Positions 1 through 8,747 of a stretch of 64,000 nucleotides of DNA are shown here, piece by piece. The stretch lies in assembly GCA_041678045.1 (NCBI GenBank), contig JBAYOV010000009.1, positions 13,545 through 77,544 of the forward strand, written 5' to 3'. Positions within the stretch are counted from its first letter, which is position 1. Each line of letters begins with the position of its first letter. Under the pieces are notes generated by a model. The model had not been told where the DNA came from and did not search any database. It saw only the letters and a list, made by a program, of their open reading frames with translations. A program made the position numbers and the translations under genes. The DNA comes from UBA2357 sp041678045 (GTDB lineage Bacteria; Pseudomonadota; Gammaproteobacteria; Burkholderiales; Rhodocyclaceae).

Positions 1-162
1 GCGCTGGGGCTGGATTACAGCCTCACCGTGACCTGCTACCAGGCCGACGATGCCGGACAGGCCTGCGGTCACTGCGACGCCTGCCGGCTGCGCCGGGCGG
101 GCTTTGTCGAAGCCGGTGTCGAAGACCCTACCCGCTATCAGGCATCGACCGGCAGGCGCTGA
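1..162 (+). CDS. queC: 7-cyano-7-deazaguanine synthase QueC, C-terminal end (partial)
   Basis: Frame 1 is open from the first base to a TGA at 160-162. It encodes the last 53 residues of a QueC-like protein; the start lies left of the window. The visible part has the zinc-binding cysteine cluster of the family (ACGHCDAC, then RLRRAGF) and ends soon after a PTRY motif, as QueC proteins do. QueC uses ATP to convert 7-carboxy-7-deazaguanine to preQ0 in the queuosine tRNA-modification pathway. The zinc cluster makes the call fairly safe despite the truncation. Confidence 0.85.
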   Translation, partial: ALGLDYSLTVTCYQADDAGQACGHCDACRLRRAGFVEAGVEDPTRYQASTGRR

Positions 163-206
163 GTTAAAATCCCCGCTCCCGTCTCTTACACACCACCCCC
201 AGAGCC

Positions 207-1316
207 ATGATTGACGAAGCCATCGTTGCCACCTCCACCGTCGCCTGGATCACCTTTGCCCTCGGCGCCCTGTTTGGCTATGTCGGCAACAAGACCAGCT
301 TCTGCACCATGGGCGCAGTGTCCGACATCGTGAACATGGGCGACTGGACACGCATGCGCATGTGGGCACTGGCCGTGGCGGTGGCCATCTTCGGCACCAC
401 CGCCCTGCAGTTGACCGGCCTGTTCTCGGTGGCCGACACCATCTATACCAGCCCGAGGCTGATCTGGCTGTCCAACGTCCTCGGCGGCGCGCTGTTCGGC
501 GTCGGCATGACGCTCGCCTCCGGCTGTGGCAGCAAAACCCTCATCCGTATCGGCGGCGGCAACCTCAAGTCGCTGGTGGTGTTCGTCTTTCTCGGCATTT
601 CCGCCTACATGACCATGCGCGGCCTGTTCGGCGTGTGGCGAGTCAATTACATCGACACGGTGTCCACGACGCTGGAAACCGCACAGGACATCCCCTCCAT
701 CCTCGGTGGCCTGGGCATGGGTACGCACACGGCCCTGCTGCTATCCACCGTCCTCATCGGCGGCGGTCTGCTGGCCTTCGCCCTGGCTCGTCGCGATGCC
801 TGGCAGACCGACGTCCTGCTCGGCGGCCTGGTCATCGGCGGGCTGTCGGTGGCCGCGTGGTATCTCACCGGCGTGTTCGCCTTTGTCGAGGAGCACCCCA
901 ACACCCTGGAACGCGCCTTCATCGGCACCAACAGCGGCAGCGCAGAATCCTTCACCTTCGTCGCCCCGATCGCCTACACACTTGAACTGCTGATGCTGTG
1001 GAGCGACAGCAGCCGCATTGTCACCTTCGGCATCGCCGGCACCCTTGGCGTGATTGCCGGCTCGCTGCTCTACGCCCTGATCAGCCACAGCTTCCGCATC
1101 GAAGCCTTTGCCAGCGCAGGCGACCTGGGCCGCCACCTGGTCGGTGCAATCCTGATGGGTTTTGGCGGGGTCACCGCCTTCGGCTGCACCATCGGCCAGG
1201 GTGTGAGCGGCTTTTCCACCCTCGCGATGGGCTCCATCCTCACCACCGCCGCAATCATCGCCGGCTCGGCAGTCACCCTCAAGATCCAATACTGGCTGAT
1301 GATGCGCGAAGCCTGA
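207..1316 (+). CDS. YeeE/YedE family (TsuA-like) transporter, probable thiosulfate/sulfur uptake
   Basis: A 369-residue polytopic membrane protein with about nine or ten hydrophobic segments. It carries the family's repeated small-residue/cysteine signatures: NKTSFCTMGA near residue 30, LASGCGSKTL near 105 and FGCTIGQG near 328. In characterised TsuA proteins such cysteines relay thiosulfate through the membrane. The ATG at 207 is the first in frame and lies 45 bases after queC, so the two may be co-transcribed. The exact substrate is inferred. Flavocytochrome c genes near 43-44 kb would fit a sulfur-using cell but are unlinked. Confidence 0.85.
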   Translation: MIDEAIVATSTVAWITFALGALFGYVGNKTSFCTMGAVSDIVNMGDWTRMRMWALAVAVAIFGTTALQLTGLFSVADTIYTSPRLIWLSNVLGGALFGVGMTLASGCGSKTLIRIGGGNLKSLVVFVFLGISAYMTMRGLFGVWRVNYIDTVSTTLETAQDIPSILGGLGMGTHTALLLSTVLIGGGLLAFALARRDAWQTDVLLGGLVIGGLSVAAWYLTGVFAFVEEHPNTLERAFIGTNSGSAESFTFVAPIAYTLELLMLWSDSSRIVTFGIAGTLGVIAGSLLYALISHSFRIEAFASAGDLGRHLVGAILMGFGGVTAFGCTIGQGVSGFSTLAMGSILTTAAIIAGSAVTLKIQYWLMMREA

Positions 1317-1335
1317 ACAAAAATACGCCCGAAAC

Positions 1336-1364
1336 TTGACGAACCCATCATCAGTCTCTAGAAT
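1336..1364 (+). promoter_or_regulatory. Sigma-70 promoter for the tRNA-Lys pair
   Basis: A near-consensus promoter sits just before the tRNA genes: -35 TTGACG at 1336-1341, a 17-base spacer and -10 TAGAAT at 1359-1364. Transcription would start about 12-15 bases before the first tRNA. This is the best-looking sigma-70 promoter in the window. Confidence 0.75.
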
Positions 1365-1383
1365 TCGAATCCTTCGTTTTCGG

Positions 1384-1459
1384 GGGTCGTTAGCTCAGTT
1401 GGTAGAGCAGCGGACTTTTAATCCGTTGGTCGCAGGTTCGAGCCCTGCACGGCCTACCA
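1384..1459 (+). tRNA. tRNA-Lys (anticodon TTT)
   Basis: A complete 76-nt cloverleaf with encoded CCA. The acceptor stem GGGTCGT pairs with ACGGCCT (G-T pairs tolerated). The D arm reads GCTCAGTTGGTAGAGC, the anticodon loop is CTTTTAA giving TTT, and the T arm contains GGTTCGAGCC. It is the first of two adjacent lysine tRNAs separated by 6 bases. Confidence 0.97.
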
Positions 1460-1465
1460 GAAATC

Positions 1466-1541
<76 letters not shown>

Positions 1542-1553
1542 GCAGAACACAGC

Positions 1554-1584
1554 AAAAAGGCCAGTCCAAAAGACTGGCCTTTTT
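1554..1584 (+). terminator. Rho-independent terminator after the tRNA pair
   Basis: A hairpin with stem GGCCAGTC/GACTGGCC, a 5-base CAAAA loop and flanking A5/T5 tracts. It starts 12 bases after the second tRNA. The A tract on one side and T tract on the other let it also end the converging minus-strand transcript. Confidence 0.9.
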
Positions 1585-1617
1585 GCTTGCATGCCGACCA
1601 TCCGGAAATTCACGCCT

Positions 1618-2844
1618 TCACCCCTCCTGCCACAACGTTTCAAGCTGCCGGAAACCCCATTTTTCGGGTGGTTCAGTGCTGACGATATGATCCGCCGTCC
1701 CCGGACGGGCCAGATCCATAACTTCGGGTGCAATGTGGGCGTTTGAGCGGGTGGAAAAAAACACTTTCACGGTCGGTTTCAGCAGCGAATCCCGGCCCTG
1801 CTCGATGACCACGCCCAGTCGCCCCGAAGCCAGCCTGACCAGGGAGCCCACGGGGTAGATGCCCACACAGCGCACAAATGCCTGAAACACCCGCTCGTCG
1901 AAATGCCCCTTGCACCATTCGGCCATGCGCCTGATGGACTCTGCAGGGTCCCAGCCGCTCTTGTACGGCCGGTTGGAGGTAATGGCGTCATACACATCGC
2001 ACACGGCGCCCATGCGCGCAAACAGGCTGATCTTCTCTGCCGGAAACCGGCCCGGATAACCGGTTCCATCCATCTTCTCGTGGTGACGCAGGCACACATC
2101 GAGCGCCACCTCACTGACCCCGCGCGATTTGGAAAGCATGCGGTGACCCCGTTCCGGATGCGATTTGATCACCTCGAACTCCGCATCGGTGAGCTTGCCC
2201 GGTTTGTTCAGTACGGCATCGGGAATTGCGGCCTTGCCCAAATCATGCAACAGCCCGGCCATGCCGGCCTCACGCACGGCATCTTCGCCCAGCCCCAGCT
2301 GGCGAGCGAGCGACATCATCAAGGCTCCAACCGCCACGGAGTGCAGATAAGTGTAATTGTCTCGGGTTTTCAGCCGGGCCAGGCTGATCAGGGCACTCTG
2401 ATTGCGCTGCAGGGAGTCGGCAATACGCTCCACCAGCGGCGCCACATCGCCAGCCCGAATGGCGTTGCCCATGCGCGCTTCGGAAAACATCGACATCATC
2501 GCCTTGCGCGCGTTGTCGCACAGCAAACTGGCGCGAGCAAGCTCCTCGCGCATCAGGTAACGCCCTTCGGCGGGAGCCGCCGCCGCTTCGCTCAGCGTAC
2601 GCTCGATTTCCGCCACCACCGCATCCTGCTCCATCACCTGCAGGTCTGCTGGATTCTTCAGGTCACAACCCTTCGAGGTGTCGATCCACACTTCGTGAAT
2701 GCCACATTCACGCAAGCGGGCAATGTCCTGTGGATCGTTCAGCAGAAAGGTGGTTCGCCAGAAAGGATGCTCCATCCACGATCCGCAGATATCGCTGATG
2801 AACATGCCGGGGATGAGCAGATCGACAGGAATGCGTTTGAGCAT
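1618..2844 (-). CDS. HD-GYP domain protein, probable cyclic-di-GMP phosphodiesterase
   Basis: 408 residues. The N-terminal ~120 residues resemble the DUF3391 domain often fused to HD-GYP (opening MLKRIPVDLLIPGM). The HD-GYP domain has the metal motif LLHDLGK near residues 199-205 and the HHEKMDGTGYP signature near 254-264, so the catalytic residues are intact. No membrane segment is seen, so it is probably cytosolic. The ATG at 2844 was chosen because the conserved N-terminus begins there; a GTG at 2880 would add 12 non-conserved residues, and neither has a strong ribosome-binding site. Confidence 0.88.
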   Translation of the reverse strand: MLKRIPVDLLIPGMFISDICGSWMEHPFWRTTFLLNDPQDIARLRECGIHEVWIDTSKGCDLKNPADLQVMEQDAVVAEIERTLSEAAAAPAEGRYLMREELARASLLCDNARKAMMSMFSEARMGNAIRAGDVAPLVERIADSLQRNQSALISLARLKTRDNYTYLHSVAVGALMMSLARQLGLGEDAVREAGMAGLLHDLGKAAIPDAVLNKPGKLTDAEFEVIKSHPERGHRMLSKSRGVSEVALDVCLRHHEKMDGTGYPGRFPAEKISLFARMGAVCDVYDAITSNRPYKSGWDPAESIRRMAEWCKGHFDERVFQAFVRCVGIYPVGSLVRLASGRLGVVIEQGRDSLLKPTVKVFFSTRSNAHIAPEVMDLARPGTADHIVSTEPPEKWGFRQLETLWQEG

Positions 2845-2932
2845 GGGCAATGCACAAGGCGAAAGTGACAGGGCGTCCACTCATGGCAAACGCCCTACCG
2901 GAAAGGTCAGTAATAGACTGGCGCAGTCCGAC

Positions 2933-4297
2933 TCAGGCCGGCACGCTCGGCAACCCGGACAAGGCCATGGCCAGCTCGGCCTCGTCGTAGTCCAGATCGA
3001 CCAGTTTACCTGCAAAGTAGTCGGTATAGGCCGCCATGTCGAAGTGCCCGTGGCCGGACAGATTGAACAGGATCACCTCCGACTTGCCTTCCCGCTTGCA
3101 GCGCAGCGCCTCGTCGATGGCCCCCCGCACCGCATGGTTGGCTTCCGGTGCAGGTACGATACCCTCGGCGCGGGCAAACATGACACCCGCCTCGAAACAC
3201 TGGGTCTGGTGATAGGAAACGGCCTCCATCAGGCCAAGCTCCATGACGTGCGACACCATCGGGGCCATGCCGTGATAGCGCAGCCCGCCGGCATGAAAAC
3301 CCGGTGGCGTGAAGCTCGATCCCAGCGTGTGCATCTTGGCAAGCGGCGTGAGCTTGGCCAGGTCACCGAAGTCGTAGGCGTACTTGCCGCGCGTGAGCGT
3401 GGGGCAGGCCGAAGGCTCGACCGCCACGATGCGACGCTTGCGCCCGCCGCGCAGGCGCTCGCCGATGAACGGGAAGGCAATCCCGGCAAAGTTGGAGCCG
3501 CCCCCTGCGCAGCCGATGATCACATCCGGATCGTCGCCCGCCATCTCCATCTGCTTCATCGCCTCCACACCAATGATGCTCTGGTGCAGCAGGACATGGT
3601 TGAGCACGGAGCCCAGCGCGTACTTGGTGTCATCGCGTTGCGCGGCCAGTTCCACCGCTTCGGAAATCGCAATGCCCAGACTGCCGGGGTGGTCGGGCGT
3701 CTTCGCCAGGATGGCGCGACCACATTCGGTCAGCTGCGACGGCGAGGCCACGCACTGCGCACCGTAGGTTTCCATCACCGCCCGGCGATAGGGCTTCTGG
3801 TTGTAGGACACGCGCACCTGGAACACCTGCACCTCGATGCCGAACAGTGCGCCGGCAAAGGACAGGGACGTTCCCCACTGCCCGGCACCGGTTTCGGTGG
3901 TGAGCTTGCGGATGCCGGCTTCCCGGTTGTAGAAGGCCTGGGCAATGGCCGTGTTGGGCTTGTGGCTACCGGCCGGGCTGACGCCTTCGTACTTGTAGTA
4001 GATCTTCGCCGGGGTATCGAGCATCTTCTCCAGCCGGCGAGCCCGGAACAGCGGCGCCGGACGCCACTGGCGGTACACCTCGCGCACGGGCTCGGGAATC
4101 TCGATATGACGCTCGGTGCTGACCTCCTGCATGATCAGGCTGTCAGGAAACAGGGGTGCCAGGTCGGCCGGGCCGACCGGTTGCAGGGTGCCCGGATGCA
4201 GCACCGCCGGCAGCGGCACCGGCAGGTCCGCAGCCAGGTTGTACCAGTCCCTGGGCATGTCCTTCTCGTCGAGCAGGTATTTGATCTGATCGCTCAT
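2933..4297 (-). CDS. TrpB-like (TrpB2-type) pyridoxal-phosphate enzyme, tryptophan synthase beta-like
   Basis: 454 residues, longer than canonical TrpB (~400), with the extended N-terminus typical of the TrpB2 subgroup. The PLP lysine sits in GSHKPNTA (K113), and the phosphate-binding glycine loop is GCAGGGSNFAG. TrpB2 proteins make tryptophan from serine and indole, usually without TrpA; no trpA is adjacent. The ATG at 4297 has a good GGAGG/AAGG region upstream, whereas the longer reading frame to 4381 has no conserved sequence. It shares a 167-bp divergent region with thiL. Confidence 0.88.
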   Translation of the reverse strand: MSDQIKYLLDEKDMPRDWYNLAADLPVPLPAVLHPGTLQPVGPADLAPLFPDSLIMQEVSTERHIEIPEPVREVYRQWRPAPLFRARRLEKMLDTPAKIYYKYEGVSPAGSHKPNTAIAQAFYNREAGIRKLTTETGAGQWGTSLSFAGALFGIEVQVFQVRVSYNQKPYRRAVMETYGAQCVASPSQLTECGRAILAKTPDHPGSLGIAISEAVELAAQRDDTKYALGSVLNHVLLHQSIIGVEAMKQMEMAGDDPDVIIGCAGGGSNFAGIAFPFIGERLRGGRKRRIVAVEPSACPTLTRGKYAYDFGDLAKLTPLAKMHTLGSSFTPPGFHAGGLRYHGMAPMVSHVMELGLMEAVSYHQTQCFEAGVMFARAEGIVPAPEANHAVRGAIDEALRCKREGKSEVILFNLSGHGHFDMAAYTDYFAGKLVDLDYDEAELAMALSGLPSVPA

Positions 4298-4464
4298 AAG
4301 CCTTTTCTTCCTCCCTCCGGTATGCAGGCAAACCGCTGTCTCGCGGCGGCATGAGGGTAGCAGATCAGGCCCACAAAACACATGCCCCCGGGCGCAAAGG
4401 CGCGGCGCCAGCCCCAGCCTGAGGTAAGCTTGCCCCCCACCCTTGAAGAACCGCTCATCAACTC

Positions 4465-5424
4465 ATGACCTCGGAATTCGAGCTGATCCAACGCTATTTC
4501 AAACGCCGCACCCTGCACACCGACCTGGACGGAGGAGACGATGCGGCGCTGATTTCGCTGTGGCCCGGCAGCCAACTGGTGGTGTCGACCGACATGCTGG
4601 TGGAGGGCACCCATTTCCTGCCTGGCACCGACGCCCGCGATCTGGGCTGGAAAACGCTTGCGGTGAATGTGTCGGACCTCGCCGCCATGGCCGCCGAACC
4701 CCGCTGGGCCCTGCTCGCAATGGCACTGCCGGAGGCTGACGAGGACTGGCTGGAAGCGTTTTCCGAAGGCGTGTACGAATGCGCCGCCGCGTTCGGCGTG
4801 GACCTGGCAGGCGGCGACACCACACGCGGCCCGCGCACCCTGTGCGTGACCATCATGGGCGAAGTCCCGCATGGCCGGGCGGTGACCCGCGCCGGCGCGC
4901 GCCCGGGCGACGAGGTATGGATCAGCGGTCAACCCGGCCGCGCCGCCCTGGGGCTGGCCCACCTGCGCGGCACGCTGCGCCTGCCCGACACGCTGCGCGA
5001 TGCGTGCATTGCCGCCCAGCAGCGCCCACAACCCAGGGTCGCGCTGGGGCTGGCGCTGCGCGATGTGGCCACGGCGATGCTGGATGTCTCGGACGGTTTG
5101 CTGGGCGACCTGGCCCACCTGCTCGACCAGTCGGGCGTGGGCGCCTGCATTGTCGAAAACGCGCTTCCGGTGCAACATCTGGCCAATGGCGGGGTCGACC
5201 CAGCCACCCTCCGCCAGGCCGTACTGGCGGGCGGAGACGACTACGAACTGCTGTTTACCGCCCCCCGCGAAGCGCGTGAGCAGATCGCCAGCCTGTCCGA
5301 CCGGCTGGCCCTCCCCCTGCACTGCATCGGCCACATCCTGCCCGCAGGCAGCGGGCTGCAGCTACAGACGACAGACGGTCGGCCGGTGCCGACCGCGTGC
5401 GCCGGTTATGACCATTTTCGCTAG
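4465..5424 (+). CDS. thiL: Thiamine-monophosphate kinase
   Basis: 319 residues, the normal ThiL length. The ATP/metal-binding DDAA motif lies near residues 25-28, followed by STDMLVEGTHF, the LAGGDT motif and a C-terminal GGDDYELL. It phosphorylates thiamine monophosphate to thiamine pyrophosphate. It begins a tight operon with pgpA (6 bases downstream) and pncC, a common proteobacterial thiL-pgpA pairing. Confidence 0.95.
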   Translation: MTSEFELIQRYFKRRTLHTDLDGGDDAALISLWPGSQLVVSTDMLVEGTHFLPGTDARDLGWKTLAVNVSDLAAMAAEPRWALLAMALPEADEDWLEAFSEGVYECAAAFGVDLAGGDTTRGPRTLCVTIMGEVPHGRAVTRAGARPGDEVWISGQPGRAALGLAHLRGTLRLPDTLRDACIAAQQRPQPRVALGLALRDVATAMLDVSDGLLGDLAHLLDQSGVGACIVENALPVQHLANGGVDPATLRQAVLAGGDDYELLFTAPREAREQIASLSDRLALPLHCIGHILPAGSGLQLQTTDGRPVPTACAGYDHFR

Positions 5425-5430
5425 GACACC

Positions 5431-5919
5431 ATGCGCCCGACCCTGACCTTCATGCTCAGCCACCCGGCCCACTTCATCGCCCTCGGCTTTGGCGCCGGTC
5501 TGTCGCCGCGTGCGCCGGGCACCGCCGGCACCCTGCTCGCCTGGCTACTGTATCCGCTGATCAAGACGCCCCTCTCCGACGTGGTCTTCCTGTGCCTGCT
5601 CGCCTCGCTGTTCGTCGCGGGCGTGATTGCCGCCGAGCGTACCGGGCGGGCGCTGGGCGAATCGGACCATGGCGCCATCGTGTGGGACGAAATGGTCGCC
5701 ATGTGGCTGGTGCTGCTGTTCGCCCCCGCCACCTTCACCTGGCAGCTCATTGCAGTCGTACTGTTCCGCTTTTTCGACATCGTCAAACCCCAACCCATCC
5801 GCTGGGCTGACAGCCGGATCAAGGGCGGCTTCGGCGTGATGCTCGACGACATCATCGCCGCCGGTTATGCCATTTTCTGCATCGCGGTGCTGGTGCACTT
5901 CTTCGGAGCCACGCCATGA
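5431..5919 (+). CDS. pgpA: Phosphatidylglycerophosphatase A
   Basis: 162 residues with the PgpA signatures: GFGAGLSPRAPGTAGTL near the N-terminus, the IVWDEMVAMW acidic motif, and FRFFDIVKPQPIRW. Three or four hydrophobic segments place it in the inner membrane, where it dephosphorylates phosphatidylglycerophosphate to phosphatidylglycerol. It follows thiL by 6 bases and overlaps pncC by four bases (ATGA). Confidence 0.95.
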   Translation: MRPTLTFMLSHPAHFIALGFGAGLSPRAPGTAGTLLAWLLYPLIKTPLSDVVFLCLLASLFVAGVIAAERTGRALGESDHGAIVWDEMVAMWLVLLFAPATFTWQLIAVVLFRFFDIVKPQPIRWADSRIKGGFGVMLDDIIAAGYAIFCIAVLVHFFGATP

Positions 5920-6449
5920 CCCCGCAGGACTGGGCACGCCTGGACGCACTGTCCCGCAGCACCGGCCAATGGCTGGAACAGCACGCAGCGGTACTGTGCA
6001 CCGCCGAATCATGCACCGGCGGCTGGATCGCACAAACCGTCACCGCCACGGCAGGCAGCTCCGCGTGGTTCGACCGGGCCTTCGTCACGTACTCCAACCA
6101 GGCCAAACAGGACATGCTCGGCGTGCGCGCCGACACCCTGCTCGCACACGGTGCGGTGAGCGAGGCCACCGTGCGCGAAATGGCCGAAGGAGCCCTGGCG
6201 CGCAGCCAGGCCAGCCATGCGCTGGCCGTGTCGGGCATCGCCGGTCCGGGCGGCGCCACCCCCGGCAAGCCGGTCGGCACCGTCTGCCTGGCCTGGGCGG
6301 TGCGTCACGGCCCCACCCTTGCGGAAACCTGCCACTTCTCAGGCGACCGCGAAACCGTGCGGCTGCAGGCCGTCTTGCGCGCGCTGGAGAGACTCCCCCA
6401 GCTACCGCGATTGCCCGACAGCGAAACCGATCACACCCACGGCAGGTGA
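5916..6449 (+). CDS. pncC: Nicotinamide-nucleotide amidohydrolase (CinA C-terminal family)
   Basis: 177 residues, matching the stand-alone CinA C-terminal/PncC family. It has the TAESCTGG motif near residue 29, the AVSGIAGPGG motif near 107 and a final P-x-K-P-V-G-T-V segment. It deamidates NMN to nicotinate mononucleotide in pyridine nucleotide salvage. Translation is probably coupled to pgpA through the ATGA overlap. It sits directly upstream of recA, as cinA-type genes often do. Confidence 0.93.
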   Translation: MTPQDWARLDALSRSTGQWLEQHAAVLCTAESCTGGWIAQTVTATAGSSAWFDRAFVTYSNQAKQDMLGVRADTLLAHGAVSEATVREMAEGALARSQASHALAVSGIAGPGGATPGKPVGTVCLAWAVRHGPTLAETCHFSGDRETVRLQAVLRALERLPQLPRLPDSETDHTHGR

Positions 6450-6503
6450 CTGCATAACTGCAAGCTCTGTGCCATAATCCGCCAATCTGACTGAGGAGTT
6501 TTC

Positions 6504-7550
6504 ATGGACGACAACAAGGCCAAGGCCCTGCAGGCTGCGCTTTCTCAAATCGAGAAACAGTTCGGCAAGGGTTCGATCATGCGCATGGGCGACGGCAACG
6601 TCGAGATGGACATCCAGACGGTGTCGACCGGTTCGCTGGGGCTGGACATCGCGCTCGGCCTTGGCGGCCTGCCGCGCGGCCGGGTGATCGAAATCTACGG
6701 TCCGGAATCTTCCGGCAAGACCACCCTCACCCTGCAGGCCATCGCCGAGATGCAAAAGCTCGGTGGCACCGCTGCGTTCATCGATGCAGAACACGCGCTC
6801 GATGTCGGCTATGCCGAAAAGCTGGGCGTGAACATCCAGGACCTGCTCATCTCGCAGCCCGACACCGGCGAACAGGCGCTGGAAATCGCCGACATGCTGG
6901 TGCGCTCCGGCGGTGTGGACATCGTGGTGATCGACTCGGTCGCCGCGCTCACACCGAAAGCCGAAATCGAGGGCGAAATGGGCGATCAACTGCCCGGCCT
7001 GCAGGCCCGCCTGATGAGTCAGGCGCTCAGGAAGCTCACCGCCAACATCAAGCGCACCAACACCATGGTGATCTTCATCAACCAGATCCGCATGAAGATT
7101 GGCGTGATGTTCGGCAGCCCCGAAACCACCACCGGCGGCAATGCGCTGAAGTTCTACTCCTCGGTGCGCATGGACATCCGCCGCACCGGCGCGATCAAGA
7201 AGGGAGACGAAGTGATCGGCTCCGAAACCCGCTGCAAGGTGGTGAAAAACAAGGTCGCCCCGCCCTTCCGCGAAGCGCATTTCGACATCCTGTACGGCGA
7301 GGGCATCTCGCGCGAAGGCGAGATCATCGACCTGGGCGTGCAGCACAAGATCGTCGACAAGTCCGGCTCGTGGTATGCCTACAACGGCGACAAGATCGGT
7401 CAGGGCAAGGACAATGTGCGCGAATTCCTGCGCAACAACCCCAACCTGGCCAGAGAGATCGAGAACCGGGTCCGCGTGGCGGTCGGCCTGCCCGAACTGC
7501 CAGCCACCGGCCTGAGCGCCGCCGCCTCGGCCGACGACGCTGCGGCCTGA
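6504..7550 (+). CDS. recA: Recombinase A
   Basis: 348 residues, nearly identical in layout to characterised RecA proteins. The Walker A motif GPESSGKT is at residues 66-73, followed by the MAW-type region, loop L1/L2 sequences (SPETTTGGNALKFY) and an acidic, alanine-rich C-terminus. It forms ATP-dependent filaments on single-stranded DNA for recombination and SOS induction. A possible -10 (CATAAT, 6473-6478) lies upstream, but I could not find a convincing LexA box, so SOS control is not shown by the sequence. GAGGAG-type ribosome-binding site upstream. Confidence 0.98.
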   Translation: MDDNKAKALQAALSQIEKQFGKGSIMRMGDGNVEMDIQTVSTGSLGLDIALGLGGLPRGRVIEIYGPESSGKTTLTLQAIAEMQKLGGTAAFIDAEHALDVGYAEKLGVNIQDLLISQPDTGEQALEIADMLVRSGGVDIVVIDSVAALTPKAEIEGEMGDQLPGLQARLMSQALRKLTANIKRTNTMVIFINQIRMKIGVMFGSPETTTGGNALKFYSSVRMDIRRTGAIKKGDEVIGSETRCKVVKNKVAPPFREAHFDILYGEGISREGEIIDLGVQHKIVDKSGSWYAYNGDKIGQGKDNVREFLRNNPNLAREIENRVRVAVGLPELPATGLSAAASADDAAA

Positions 7551-7561
7551 GCGGAAGCAGC

Positions 7562-8017
7562 ATGGCGGAGGCCGACCGTTCATTGCGTGAACGCGCCATC
7601 CGCCTGCTGGCCCAGCGGGATCATGCACGCGCCGAACTCGCGCGCAAACTTGCCCCGCACGGCAGCGCCGAAGACATCGAGGCCACCCTGGAGCGCATGG
7701 TCGAACTCGGCCTGCAGTCCGATCAGCGCTTCGCCGAAGCCTGGGTGCGCAGCAAGGCCCGGCGCCACGGCAGCGCCCGCCTGCGCCACGATCTAGCCCA
7801 GCGGGGCGTGGCCCGGGAGCTGATCGAGGCCGCCTTGGCCCATGCCTGCGAGGACGACGAAATCGAACGCGCGCGCAACGTGTGGGCCAGCCGCTTCGGC
7901 CAGGCCCCGGCCGACCGCAGGGAATGGGGCAAACAGGCGCGCTTCCTGCAGGGGCGCGGATTTTCCACCAGCGTGATTGCGAGACTGCTGAAAGAGGTTC
8001 CGGATGAGTCTGCTTAA
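7562..8017 (+). CDS. recX: RecX regulatory protein
   Basis: 151 residues, the typical size of RecX, made of three-helix repeats (RAIRLLAQRDHARAEL opening, then LERMVELGLQSDQRFAEAWV). RecX binds and limits RecA filaments. The ATG at 7562 starts 11 bases after recA and gives a normal N-terminus; the open frame further upstream is a recA shadow. Its last 14 bases overlap the start of lptB. Confidence 0.92.
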   Translation: MAEADRSLRERAIRLLAQRDHARAELARKLAPHGSAEDIEATLERMVELGLQSDQRFAEAWVRSKARRHGSARLRHDLAQRGVARELIEAALAHACEDDEIERARNVWASRFGQAPADRREWGKQARFLQGRGFSTSVIARLLKEVPDESA

Positions 8018-8726
8018 AATCGCAGGCCTTCGCAAAAGCTACAAGGCACGCACCGTCGTTCACGATGTCGGCTTCGAAGTCGGCAGTGGCGAAGTGGTGG
8101 GTTTGCTCGGCCCCAATGGCGCGGGCAAGACCACCTGTTTCTACATGATCGTGGGGCTGGTGCGCGCCGACGACGGTGAAATCACGCTCGATGACGCCCG
8201 CCTGACGCATCTGCCCATCCACCAGCGTGCGCAGCTCGGGCTGTCCTACCTGCCGCAGGAAATGAGCGTGTTCCGTCGCCTCACGGTGGCCGACAACATC
8301 CGTGCAGTCCTCGAACTGCAGGGGCATGCGCGCAAGGAGGTCGACCGACAGCTCGAACAACTGCTGGACGAACTGGGCATCGCCCATCTGCGCGACAGCA
8401 CCTCGATCTCACTGTCGGGGGGCGAACGGCGCCGCTGCGAGATTGCCCGCGCGCTGGCCACCAGCCCGCGCCTGATCCTGCTCGACGAACCTTTTGCGGG
8501 GGTCGATCCGATTGCCGTGATCGACATCCAGAAAATCATTCGCTTCCTGAAGGAGCGCCAGATTGGCGTGCTGATCACCGACCACAACGTGCGCGAGACG
8601 CTGGGCATCTGCGACCGCGCCTACATCATCAGCGAGGGGCGCGTGCTGGCCAGCGGCCACCCGGAAGACATCGTCAGCAATGCTCAGGTCCGCCAGGTCT
8701 ATCTCGGCGAGCACTTCCGTCTCTGA
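8004..8726 (+). CDS. lptB: LPS export ABC transporter ATP-binding protein LptB
   Basis: 240 residues with Walker A GPNGAGKT (36-43), the LSGGERRR signature near 139 and Walker B LILLDEPFAGVDP near 157, all typical of LptB. It powers the LptFG complex that moves lipopolysaccharide out of the inner membrane. It lies immediately upstream of rpoN, the conserved position of this ATPase, but lptA and lptC, which normally precede it, are absent here; recA-recX occupy that position. The start overlaps recX. Confidence 0.95.
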   Translation: MSLLKIAGLRKSYKARTVVHDVGFEVGSGEVVGLLGPNGAGKTTCFYMIVGLVRADDGEITLDDARLTHLPIHQRAQLGLSYLPQEMSVFRRLTVADNIRAVLELQGHARKEVDRQLEQLLDELGIAHLRDSTSISLSGGERRRCEIARALATSPRLILLDEPFAGVDPIAVIDIQKIIRFLKERQIGVLITDHNVRETLGICDRAYIISEGRVLASGHPEDIVSNAQVRQVYLGEHFRL

Positions 8727-8747
8727 CCCGGAAAGCAACGAAATATC

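Noticed and set aside
6440..6503. A LexA box before recA
   Set aside because: No CTG-N10-CAG match with the right spacing; only a -10-like CATAAT is visible.
6402..8387. A 661-codon open frame on the minus strand
   Set aside because: Antisense shadow of recA, recX and lptB; no family resemblance.
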